Below, in pieces: positions 1 through 8,646 of a stretch of 64,000 nucleotides of DNA. Position numbers and translations under genes: made by a program. The stretch spans positions 1,116,001 through 1,180,000 of the forward strand of contig NZ_CP088298.1 in NCBI RefSeq assembly GCF_021117425.1, written 5' to 3'. This DNA comes from Brevibacterium zhoupengii. GTDB lineage: Bacteria; Actinomycetota; Actinomycetes; Actinomycetales; Brevibacteriaceae. Positions within the stretch are counted from its first letter, which is position 1. Each line of letters opens with the position of its first letter. Under the pieces are notes generated by a model. The model was not told the DNA's origin. It saw only the letters and a list, made by a program, of their open reading frames with translations, and made no database searches.

Positions 1-822
1 GATGAGCAGCTCGTCGAGGCTCAGCCCCGAGGTGTCATAGCCGACGAGGCGATCGGCCTCGGCCCGCAGCGCCGGTTCGGTCAGGGCGCGGAGTTCGGGC
101 AACGCTGCGGCATCGGCGACGACGGCGGTGCGCGAGGCCAGGATACGCGGATCAACGCCGGCCGGAAGGTTCGACAGGTAGGTGTCGATGACCGGCAGCT
201 GCACCTCGTCGAGGGGTGCTTCGGGCTTGTCCTGGGGGCGGGGCTGGGTGCGCGAGAGCATGAGGCCATCGCTGGCGGCACCGGCAGCTCCGGACCCGCC
301 GGAGGAGAAGGTGGCCTGCCAGAGTCGCCCGGAGAGCCGGGTCGGTTCCGGATAGAGCGCATGGCCGGTCTCCAGAGACTGACCGGCCAGCAGAGTCTTC
401 AGCGATGCGAGGTTGTCGGCGAAGACCTCACGGCGTTGCTCGAAGCTGGTGTCGAAGGCGGGAAAGGACTTCGGGTTTCCGCCTGAGCCGAGGCCGATCT
501 CCAGGCGTCCCCCGGAGAGCACGTCGGTGACCGCAGCGTCCTCGGCCACGCGCACACCGTTCTCCATGGGCAGGGTGATGATCGCCGTGCCCAAGCGGAT
601 CCGCGAGGTCTGGGCTGCCGCATGGGCGAGGAACACGAGCGGGGAGGGAAGGCCGCCCTCGGTCGCCGAGAAGTGATGCTGGGCTACCCACGCGGAGTCG
701 AAGCCGTGGGCCTCGGCCGCCTGGATCTGTTCGAGTGCGAACCGGTAGCGCTGAGCTGCCGGGGCGTCCTCGAGCAGGCGGGTGAAGAATCCGAGCCGGG
801 GTCCGGTGGAACTGTTCGTCAT
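1..822 (-). CDS. LLM class flavin-dependent monooxygenase (3' end cut off by window)
   Basis: The reading frame is open from an ATG at 822 to the window edge (274 codons) and has no stop, so the C-terminus is missing. The start reads MTNSSTGPRLGFFTRL, followed by an AEAHGFDSAWVAQHHF segment and a LGTAIITLP segment, which are typical of the TIM-barrel luciferase-like family that uses reduced FMN to oxidise organic substrates. It lies 10 bp downstream of the ABC ATPase gene and is the last visible gene of a five-gene leftward operon. From memory, the TIGR04027 monooxygenases travel with TIGR04028 binding proteins in just this arrangement, which suggests oxidation of an imported compound. The substrate cannot be read from sequence. 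Confidence 0.85.
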   Translation of the reverse strand, partial: MTNSSTGPRLGFFTRLLEDAPAAQRYRFALEQIQAAEAHGFDSAWVAQHHFSATEGGLPSPLVFLAHAAAQTSRIRLGTAIITLPMENGVRVAEDAAVTDVLSGGRLEIGLGSGGNPKSFPAFDTSFEQRREVFADNLASLKTLLAGQSLETGHALYPEPTRLSGRLWQATFSSGGSGAAGAASDGLMLSRTQPRPQDKPEAPLDEVQLPVIDTYLSNLPAGVDPRILASRTAVVADAAALPELRALTEPALRAEADRLVGYDTSGLSLDELLI

Positions 823-832
823 CGTGTCAGTC

Positions 833-2515
833 TCAACTTTCTGCTGCGGTGAGCAATGTCGGGATCGAAGCGGCGCTGTTCCCGTCGCCGTGGAGCATCA
901 CGGGCCGGGGGATCGCATCGAGGAGAGTGCGCGTGTACTGAGTCTGCGGGCGAGCGAAGAGGTCCTCCGTCGGTCCGTTCTCCACCAGACGTCCCTGCGA
1001 CATCACCGACACGGTATCAGCGATCTGTCGAACGACGGCGAGATCGTGGGAGATGAAGACATAGGTCAGTCCCAGGTCAGATTGGAGATCGTCGAGGAGG
1101 TCAAGGATCTGAGCCTGAACGGTGACGTCGAGGGCCGAGACGGCCTCATCGAAGACGACGAGCTCGGGGCCGGCGATGAGGGCCCGTGCGATCGCCACCC
1201 GCTGCAGCTGACCGCCGGAGAGCTCGGCCGGTCGGCGCTCGCCGAACTCTTCCGGCAGAGCTACCCTCTCCAGGGCGTCGGTGGCGAGAGTCGGTCGCGA
1301 AGTCCGTGAACCGATGCGGAAGTTGCGCAGCGGTTCGGTCAGTATCTGGCCGATGGTGTGCTTCGGATCCAGCGCCGAGTACGGGTTCTGGTGCACGAGC
1401 TGGACCGTGCGGCGGAAGTCGCGCAGGCGGCCACGCTCGGCACGACCGCGTGCAGAGACTTCGGTGTCGAAATCGCCGACGCGGATGCGACCCGACTGTG
1501 GGGTGAGGAACCCGGCCAGGGCCTTGCCCGTCGTCGTCTTCCCTGAACCGGATTCTCCCACGATGCCGTGGGTGGTGCCGCGTTCGACGTGCAGTGTGAC
1601 GTCTTCGATGCCGATGACCTGATCATCGTTGCGGGCATAGACCTGGGTCAGGCCCTCGACCGAGACGAACGGGGCCTGCGCCTCGGCGAGTGCGGCGGTG
1701 GATATGGTCCGGTGGTGGGGCGTCGTCTTCAGCGCCGGGGCGTCGGCAAGGAGCCGCGAGGTGTAGTCGGTGGCTGGACGGGAGAAGATCTGAGCCGCAG
1801 GCCCGGCCTCGACGACGCGTCCGGACTGCATGACGACGACCTCATCAGCGCGCTCACCGGCGACGGCGAGGTCGTGGGTGATGAAGAGGACGCCCATCTC
1901 GGTCTCTGCGCGCAGCTCATCGAGGAGGTCGAGGACCTGCTTCTGCACGGTCACGTCGAGGGCCGAGGTCGGCTCGTCGGCGATGAGCAGACGTGGGCGC
2001 AGTGCGATCGCGGAGGCGATGAGCACTCGCTGGCGCATTCCTCCGGAGAGCTCATGCGGGAACTGATCGGCGCGCATCTGCGGCCGATCGATGCCGACCC
2101 TGGCCAGCAGCTCGATGACCTGGGCACGGGCCGACTTCCGATCGGCGCGCTTATGGATCCGCAGCGCCTCAGCGACGGATCTGCCGATGGTCTGCAGCGG
2201 GTTGAGTGAACTACCGGGGTCCTGGGGGACGTAGCCGATCTGACTGCCGCGGATCCCGCGCCAGGCGCTGGTTCCCAAGGCACCGAGATCGACCTCGCCG
2301 AGGTGGATGTGCCCGGCCGTGATCTGCGCGGACTCCGGGAGGAGGCCGATGGCGGCATTCGCGGTCGTGGACTTGCCGGACCCGGACTCGCCGACGACCG
2401 CGGTCATCGACCCGGCACGCACGGCGAAGGTCACGCCGTCGACGGCTGGGGCCGAGGACTGGGAGTAGGCGACACTGAGATCCTGCACGGACAGCAGGGG
2501 CGCGGACTCTGTCAT
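833..2515 (-). CDS. Fused dipeptide/oligopeptide-type ABC transporter ATPase (two nucleotide-binding domains)
   Basis: The 560-residue protein joins two ATPase domains of the DppD/OppD and DppF/OppF type. Each half has its own Walker A (GESGSGKST and GESGSGKTT), signature (LSGGMRQRV and LSGGQLQRV) and Walker B (LLIADEPTSALD and LVVFDEAVSALD). The second Walker B reads FDEAVS rather than DEPTS, as in many DppF-like domains. The frame is open further upstream, but the ATG at 2515 forms an ATGA overlap with the permease stop, as at the other junctions of this operon, so that start was chosen. It should power the two permeases encoded just upstream. Confidence 0.92.
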   Translation of the reverse strand: MTESAPLLSVQDLSVAYSQSSAPAVDGVTFAVRAGSMTAVVGESGSGKSTTANAAIGLLPESAQITAGHIHLGEVDLGALGTSAWRGIRGSQIGYVPQDPGSSLNPLQTIGRSVAEALRIHKRADRKSARAQVIELLARVGIDRPQMRADQFPHELSGGMRQRVLIASAIALRPRLLIADEPTSALDVTVQKQVLDLLDELRAETEMGVLFITHDLAVAGERADEVVVMQSGRVVEAGPAAQIFSRPATDYTSRLLADAPALKTTPHHRTISTAALAEAQAPFVSVEGLTQVYARNDDQVIGIEDVTLHVERGTTHGIVGESGSGKTTTGKALAGFLTPQSGRIRVGDFDTEVSARGRAERGRLRDFRRTVQLVHQNPYSALDPKHTIGQILTEPLRNFRIGSRTSRPTLATDALERVALPEEFGERRPAELSGGQLQRVAIARALIAGPELVVFDEAVSALDVTVQAQILDLLDDLQSDLGLTYVFISHDLAVVRQIADTVSVMSQGRLVENGPTEDLFARPQTQYTRTLLDAIPRPVMLHGDGNSAASIPTLLTAAES

Positions 2516-3387
2516 GATGTCATCTTTCGCAGGGTGTTGCCGATCTGGTGGGTGGCCAGGACGATGGCCATGACGACGAAGCCGGGCAGGACGGTCAACC
2601 ACCATGCGGTGGCGACGAAGTTGCGGCCCTCGGCGATGATGAGGCCCCACTCCGGTGTCGGCGGGGGAGTCCCGTAGCCCAGAAAGCCCAGCGTCGAGAT
2701 CTGGAGGATCGCGGACCCGATCTGGAGGACGGCCAGGGACAGCACTGGCGAGATCGAGTTGGGCAGAATATGGCGAACGAGGACGGAGAAGAAGGTGCCG
2801 CCCGAACCGTAGGCCGCGGCCACGAAGTCACTGGTGTTGATGCGCACCGCCTCAGACCTCGACAGTCGTGCGAACTGGGCGATGGCCGTGACACCGACGG
2901 CGATGGCCGCGTTGATGGTGCCGAACCCCAAGACGACGACGATCGAGAGGCTGAGCAGGATCGCCGGGATTGAGAGCAGCACGTCGACCAAGCGCATGAG
3001 CACATCGTCGACCCAGCCGCGGCGGGTGCCGGCGATGAGTCCGATGGCCGTGCCCACGATGAGCCCGACACCGACAGCTACGAGCGCTGCCAGCAATGAC
3101 TGGGACGCGCCGTAGACCACGCGGGCGTAGGCATCACGGCCGGTCTGGTCGGTGCCGAACCAGTGGTCGAGGCTGGGGCCAAGCAGCGCCGAAGTGGTGC
3201 CGCCGTCGTTGGGGTCATGCTGAGTGAAGAGTCCGGGGAAGAGCGCCCACATGATGGCGATGAGCAGGACCAGGGCCGAGACGATGGTGGCGGGGCCGAT
3301 GTTCGCGCGGGTGCGGCTGCGTCGCTTCGCCGCCGAGCCCGGCTTGCCGGTTCCCGAGGTGGGGGCAAGACTGCTGATGAGGCTCAT
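2512..3387 (-). CDS. ABC transporter permease, DppC/OppC type
   Basis: This 291-residue inner-membrane protein has a charged N-terminal tail, a first membrane helix at about residues 32-52 and the usual extracytoplasmic stretch (FTQHDPNDGG) of the DppC family. The binding-protein-dependent transport domain follows. It pairs with the DppB-type permease immediately upstream. Start and stop both overlap neighbours by 4 bp (ATGA), which implies translational coupling within the operon. Confidence 0.92.
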   Translation of the reverse strand: MSLISSLAPTSGTGKPGSAAKRRSRTRANIGPATIVSALVLLIAIMWALFPGLFTQHDPNDGGTTSALLGPSLDHWFGTDQTGRDAYARVVYGASQSLLAALVAVGVGLIVGTAIGLIAGTRRGWVDDVLMRLVDVLLSIPAILLSLSIVVVLGFGTINAAIAVGVTAIAQFARLSRSEAVRINTSDFVAAAYGSGGTFFSVLVRHILPNSISPVLSLAVLQIGSAILQISTLGFLGYGTPPPTPEWGLIIAEGRNFVATAWWLTVLPGFVVMAIVLATHQIGNTLRKMTS

Positions 3388-4439
3388 GAGTGAGTGTCCT
3401 TGTCGTTCCAGTCGAGGTCGACCCCGACGCTGGCCGCGGTCGTCGACAGCGCCCGGCGAGTGGGTTCATCGGCAGGCTTCTTCCCCGCCGAGGCGGCCCC
3501 GGGCGCTGTGCGCAGCCGGACATCGATGACCGGGTAGAGGAGGTCGACGATGAGGTTGATCGTCACGTAGGCCAAGGTCGCGATGACGACGACGGCCAGG
3601 AGGATCGGGTTGTCGCGGTGGGTCACGGCTTGGGCGGTGATCTGGCCGATTCCGTTGCGCCCGAACACGGTTTCCGTGACCACGGCACCGGCGACGAGCT
3701 CACCGAAGACGAGGCCGATGATCGTCAGGCCCGGCAGGACGGCGTTGCGGGCAACGGTGTGGACGAGGATCCACAGTTCGCCGGCACCCTTCGCCGAGGT
3801 GACCTTGACGAATCCGGAGGCCTTGACGTCGGTGATGGAACGGATGAGGACCTGGGCGATGGGTGCCGAGAGCGGTACCGCCACGGTCAGGGTCGGGAGG
3901 ACGAGCGCCTCGGCGGGGCCGGGTGAGACCACGGAGACGAACCCGAGCTGGAAGGAGAAGATCTGGATGAGCAGGATCCCCAACCAGAAGACGGGAATGG
4001 AGATGAAGAGGCTGGGCACCGAGTCGAGCAGCCTCCGCAGCCAGCGATAAGGCCCGTAGGTTGCCAGCACCGCGATGACAACGGCCAGAACCAGGGCGGA
4101 GACGAACCCGGACAGGGCGAGCACCGCGGTCGAGGGCAGGGCCGCAGCGATGATCGTCGACACTGCAGCACCGGTCTGGACGGAGAAGCCGAACTTGCCG
4201 GTGAGGAACCCGCCGAGGCTGAGGAAGTAACGGCTGATCCAAGACTCATCGGCCCCGGTCTCAGTGCGTATCTGCGCGATCTGGTCGGGAGAGAGACCCA
4301 GCGCAGGGTCGGCGAATCTGGCGGTGACACCGTCGCCGGGGATGAGGCTGAGCAGGATGAAGGCCGCAGTGAACGCGAGCAGCAGCACGAGCAGTGCCTG
4401 GCCCAGGCGCAGGTAGAGGTAGCGGATGTCGAGGATCAT
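3384..4439 (-). CDS. ABC transporter permease, DppB/OppB type
   Basis: The 351-residue permease begins MILDIRYLYLRLGQALLVLL, the standard first helix of DppB proteins, and keeps the LSLIPGD motif after it. A start 6 codons further upstream (4457) is possible, but the ATG at 4439 gives the same ATGA overlap with the binding-protein stop that is seen at the next two junctions, and a purine-rich AGGGCAG lies before it. It forms the translocation pore with the DppC-type partner. Confidence 0.9.
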   Translation of the reverse strand: MILDIRYLYLRLGQALLVLLLAFTAAFILLSLIPGDGVTARFADPALGLSPDQIAQIRTETGADESWISRYFLSLGGFLTGKFGFSVQTGAAVSTIIAAALPSTAVLALSGFVSALVLAVVIAVLATYGPYRWLRRLLDSVPSLFISIPVFWLGILLIQIFSFQLGFVSVVSPGPAEALVLPTLTVAVPLSAPIAQVLIRSITDVKASGFVKVTSAKGAGELWILVHTVARNAVLPGLTIIGLVFGELVAGAVVTETVFGRNGIGQITAQAVTHRDNPILLAVVVIATLAYVTINLIVDLLYPVIDVRLRTAPGAASAGKKPADEPTRRALSTTAASVGVDLDWNDKDTHS

Positions 4440-6145
4440 TTCTGCCCTGCCAGCCATGTGCTGTAGAAGTCGGGTCGGCCCACCGGTTCGGTCGCGAAGC
4501 CGTTGACGCGGCGCCGGAAGGCGAAGACCTGCGGCTCTTCGAAGAACGGCAGCACATAGGCGTTCTCGACGAGGTAGTCCTGGACCTTCTCGGCGGCCTT
4601 CTGTCGGTTCTTCGTCTCGGGTTCCGAGGCGAGTTCGTCGAGCAGGCGGTCGATGTCGGGGTCGATGCTTCCGTCCTTCGCATCGTCGCGGTTCTTGCCG
4701 TTGAGGAAGACATCGCGGTTGACCGAGGAGTAGTTGGAGCGCAGATTGTCGAAGTCCGCGCGGGCGACCATCGAATGGTAGATCTGGACCGTGTCGAGTT
4801 CGAGGGCATCGAGGGTCTGCTTGGACTGGTCACCGGGATTGATGGACAGACGCACGCCGACGTGACGCAGCTGCTGCTGGATGAGGGTCTGCACCTCGTT
4901 CGAGCGTGGCTGCGGCAGGGCGATGTTGACGCTCAGCGCCAGGATTTGGCCGTCCTTGGTGCGGAACCCGGCGGCGTTGCGCCCGGACCAGCCCGCCTCG
5001 TCGAGGAGTCGGTTCGCCTCTTTCGGATCGTGGACCCAGGACCCGGACTGGTCCTTGTAGCCCATGGCGCCCTTGGCCAGCAGTCCCGTGGCCAGCGGGT
5101 AGTTGGGGGTGAAGAGCTTGTCGACGATCTCCTGCCGGTCAACGGCGGCGATGATGGCCTGCCTGACCGTGAGGTCGGCGAGCAGTTCGTGCCGGAAGCG
5201 GAGGTTGATGCTGTTGTTGATGCCGTTCGTGGCCTTCGCATAGAGGCGCAGCCCCTGCTCACTCACGCGAGATTCGTCGGGCGCCTGGACATCGCGGACG
5301 CCATCGGCCTGCCCGGAGAGCACAGCGCCGATGCGCACCGAATACTCGTTGTTGGCCAGGTAATCGATGCCGTCGAGGTGAGCCCGGCCTTGGTGTTTCA
5401 GATGCGGTGGGGCCCAGTCGTAGTCCTCCCTGACCCGGACGGAGAGCTTCGTCCCGATCGTCTCCTCGGTGATGTGGAAAGGACCGCAGGTGTGGATGCT
5501 GGTGGCACCGCCGGGGCCGAAGCCTTCGGCATCCAGAGCCAGTGTCGAATCGGCGAGGAGGCCTGCATTCATCGTCGACGTCGCCTGCGCGAAGCCGGGG
5601 GAGGGGGCGCTGAAGTGGAAGCGGACTCGGTTCTCGCCGAGGACCTCGCTGCGCTCGTAGTTCGAGATCTGCTCGGAGACCGGAAGGGTGCGAGCCTCAT
5701 CGCCTCGTCCGAAGAGATCGAAGTTCGCGGCCACGTTCGTCGCCGTCAGCGGCGACCCATCAGAGTAGGTGACGCCGTCACGGATCGTGAAGGTGAATTC
5801 GGTGGCATCGCCGCTGATCTCGGGCAGTTCGGTGGCCAGCCAGGGGTAGAGCTCGAGGGTCTTCGGATCCTGCCACAGCAGGCGGGCGGAGATGTTGTTC
5901 ATGATGCCGCCGTTGGGATAGAACCCGACCGAGGGTGGGTAGAGCAGCGTCCACGTCTGAGGCTCGAAGTACGTGAGCACCCCGCCCTGGACCGGATCGC
6001 CGCCCTCGGGCAGCGGGGCATCATCACTCGGCGTGCAGGCGCTGAGCGTGATGAGGGTGCCCAATCCCAGCCCAAGGCTGAGGAAATTGCGTCGACCATA
6101 GGAGCGGCCAGGGCTCGCCGAGGTGGAGGGACGGAGGTCCGTCAT
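4436..6145 (-). CDS. ABC transporter substrate-binding lipoprotein, family 5 (TIGR04028-like)
   Basis: The 569-residue protein has a twin-arginine-like signal (GRRNFLSLG) followed by a hydrophobic run and a lipobox ending LSAC at about residue 37. It should therefore be a lipid-anchored extracellular receptor, possibly Tat-exported. The rest matches the SBP_bac_5 fold used for peptides, nickel and many other ligands. The neighbouring LLM monooxygenase points to the TIGR04028 subgroup, whose members I recall being linked to TIGR04027 monooxygenases. It is the first gene of the leftward operon and faces the VOC genes across a 213-bp promoter region. The ligand is unknown. Confidence 0.88.
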   Translation of the reverse strand: MTDLRPSTSASPGRSYGRRNFLSLGLGLGTLITLSACTPSDDAPLPEGGDPVQGGVLTYFEPQTWTLLYPPSVGFYPNGGIMNNISARLLWQDPKTLELYPWLATELPEISGDATEFTFTIRDGVTYSDGSPLTATNVAANFDLFGRGDEARTLPVSEQISNYERSEVLGENRVRFHFSAPSPGFAQATSTMNAGLLADSTLALDAEGFGPGGATSIHTCGPFHITEETIGTKLSVRVREDYDWAPPHLKHQGRAHLDGIDYLANNEYSVRIGAVLSGQADGVRDVQAPDESRVSEQGLRLYAKATNGINNSINLRFRHELLADLTVRQAIIAAVDRQEIVDKLFTPNYPLATGLLAKGAMGYKDQSGSWVHDPKEANRLLDEAGWSGRNAAGFRTKDGQILALSVNIALPQPRSNEVQTLIQQQLRHVGVRLSINPGDQSKQTLDALELDTVQIYHSMVARADFDNLRSNYSSVNRDVFLNGKNRDDAKDGSIDPDIDRLLDELASEPETKNRQKAAEKVQDYLVENAYVLPFFEEPQVFAFRRRVNGFATEPVGRPDFYSTWLAGQK

Positions 6146-6307
6146 GGAATGTGTTCCTTTTGTGCAGATGAAACCGAAATCGGGGGTGGGTCAGTTGCTC
6201 AATCAGTCGCTGATATAGCTCAACAATTGGAGCTGGTAAGCCTCTTGAGATCGATGTGAATCCGACGCCACAGCATTCGGGCCCCTGGTTGTGTCTGCAT
6301 GCTTTGA

Positions 6308-6352
6308 GTTAAGCGCATCGGCATGCAGAGCGTCAATTCGATCGCTTAACAT
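6308..6352. promoter_or_regulatory. Inverted repeat GTTAAGCG / CGCTTAAC with overlapping -10 box
   Basis: GTTAAGCG at 6308-6315 is repeated in perfect inverted form at 6343-6350 (27 bp between arms). With one bulged base the similarity extends to 12 bp (GTTAAGCG-C-ATCG against CGATCGCTTAAC). The right arm overlaps a TAACAT hexamer (6347-6352) that ends exactly 6 nt before the ATG at 6359. The VOC gene may therefore be leaderless, with this arm covering its -10. The site lies between two divergent transcription units, so one regulator could control both. Confidence 0.6.
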
Positions 6353-6358
6353 TGAGTC

Positions 6359-7018
6359 ATGTTGCTGCCTCCGAATTTCGATCATCTCGTCATTGCCGTA
6401 CCGAATCTCACCGAAAGTGTTGAGCAATGTCTCAACATCCTCGGTGTGAAGCCTATTCCCGGTGGAGCTCATCCGGGGCTGGGGACGGCCAATGCGCTGC
6501 TGGGCCTTGAGCTCTGCGACGAGCCTGGCAATCTGCACCACGACATCTATCTGGAGATCCTCGGCCCCGACCCCGAACAGGATCCCGAGCTGGCGGCAGC
6601 GCGCCTGGCCGATATCACCGAGCCGACGGTGCAGCGGTGGGCCATCCGCCCGGACGACTTCGACGGTCTCGTCACCTCGGCTGCGCGATCGCGCGAACCG
6701 CACGTCGACCTCGGCGAGGTTCATGACATGACCCGCCGCACCCCTGCCGGCACACTTCTCGAGTGGAGACTGACGAGGCGGACGCCCCTGGCATTGGGCG
6801 GAATCCAGCCCTTCCTCATCGATTGGCAGGATTCTCCGCATCCTGCACGTCAGGCAATGTCCTCTGTTCGTCTCGAACGATTCTGGGCGACGAGTCCGGA
6901 TGTGGACACAACATCCAGAGTTCTGCGATCCTTGGGGACTACCATCGAGGTTGAGGCAGGAGTCACAGAAACCCTGCACGCCACACTGAAAGGTCCCGGT
7001 GGATCATGGACGATCTGA
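6359..7018 (+). CDS. VOC (glyoxalase-like, Glyoxalase_3 type) protein, first of a tandem pair
   Basis: This is a 219-residue protein. The N-terminus (NFDHLVIAVPNLTESV) is the usual beta strand of vicinal-oxygen-chelate enzymes, with a candidate metal His in FDHL and a central YLEILGPDPEQ strand. A segment LLEWRLTRRTPL is shared with the next gene, so the two are paralogs. No ribosome binding site is visible; a TAACAT box 6 nt upstream suggests a leaderless transcript. Because it is divergent from the monooxygenase/ABC operon and shares its regulatory region, it probably works on the same unknown substrate. The reaction is not known. Confidence 0.8.
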   Translation: MLLPPNFDHLVIAVPNLTESVEQCLNILGVKPIPGGAHPGLGTANALLGLELCDEPGNLHHDIYLEILGPDPEQDPELAAARLADITEPTVQRWAIRPDDFDGLVTSAARSREPHVDLGEVHDMTRRTPAGTLLEWRLTRRTPLALGGIQPFLIDWQDSPHPARQAMSSVRLERFWATSPDVDTTSRVLRSLGTTIEVEAGVTETLHATLKGPGGSWTI

Positions 7019-7674
7019 GTACGATTCCCGCCAATCTTGACCACCTCATCATCACGGTGCCCGAGCTCGAAGCCGGGGTCGCCGAATTCGAACGGCTCAC
7101 CGGAGTCACAGCGGTGGCCGGGGGACGACACCCGGGCCGAGGAACCGCGAACTACCTCGTCGGTCTCACCCCTGCCGGCTGGCCAGCAGGTGCTCACACC
7201 TACCTTGAGATCCTGGGTCCCGATCCGCAGCAGGAGCTGCCAGCCGATGGCACTCTGCCGTTGGACGCCCATCTGGCGCAGGGCCTGACCCTCCAGACCT
7301 GGGCCATCCACCCGCACGCCTTCCTTGCGAAGGTCGCCGGAGCGAACACCGAAGGAATCGATTTCGGCGAAGTCCGCGACATGTCCCGGGAGACGGCTGA
7401 GGGCGAGCTGCTCGAATGGCGTCTGACCTCGCGATCTCCGCTGCCGAGCAAGGGCACGCAGCCCTTCCTCATCGACTGGGCCGAGTCGACCCACCCCGCC
7501 GAGGCTGCCCTGCCGTCGGTCGAACTCCTCGAGTTCTCCATCGAATCCCCGGACGCCGAGGCGAGCCGCCGCGTTCTCGATGTGCTCGGTGCCGGTGATT
7601 CCCAGGTCGTCAAAGGCACGGAGCATCGGCTGCACGCACGCCTGCGTGGTCCCGGCGGTGTCCTCGAGTTCTGA
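7006..7674 (+). CDS. VOC (glyoxalase-like) protein, second of a tandem pair
   Basis: The 222-residue protein overlaps the preceding gene by 13 bp. It repeats its landmarks: NLDHLIITVPELEAGV at the N-terminus, HTYLEILGPDPQ in the middle and ELLEWRLTSRSPLPS followed by QPFLIDWAES near the C-terminus. The proteins clearly arose by duplication but have diverged widely. VOC proteins usually act as paired beta-alpha-beta-beta-beta modules, so the two products might form a heterodimer; this is inference. The ligand is unknown. Confidence 0.8.
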   Translation: MDDLSTIPANLDHLIITVPELEAGVAEFERLTGVTAVAGGRHPGRGTANYLVGLTPAGWPAGAHTYLEILGPDPQQELPADGTLPLDAHLAQGLTLQTWAIHPHAFLAKVAGANTEGIDFGEVRDMSRETAEGELLEWRLTSRSPLPSKGTQPFLIDWAESTHPAEAALPSVELLEFSIESPDAEASRRVLDVLGAGDSQVVKGTEHRLHARLRGPGGVLEF

Positions 7675-7702
7675 GCAAAAGGTCTCAGGAAGGCGGTTGT
7701 GA

Positions 7703-8557
<855 letters not shown>

Positions 8558-8607
8558 TCGGGAAATCCGGACGGCACTCGGGAATAAGACCACCTCCTTC
8601 GTCGTTG

Positions 8608-8628
8608 ATTGAGTCGTATAGGCTCAAC
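8608..8628 (+). promoter_or_regulatory. HAIR-like (HspR) inverted repeat upstream of clpC-like gene
   Basis: ATTGAGT, a 7-base spacer and GCTCAAC match the actinobacterial HspR-associated inverted repeat (CTTGAGT-N7-ACTCAAG) at 11 of 14 arm positions with exactly the right spacing. The core TTGAG/CTCAA is perfect. It covers a possible -10 (TATAGG, 8617-8622) and ends 18 bp before the TTG start of the Clp ATPase, an ideal position for repression released by heat shock. Confidence 0.7.
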
Positions 8629-8646
8629 TTTCGACAGGAGATCAGA

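Noticed and set aside
4394..6259. 621-codon open frame on the plus strand
   Set aside because: It lies antisense to the solute-binding protein gene and reflects high GC at third positions; the minus-strand product has signal peptide, lipobox and family motifs.
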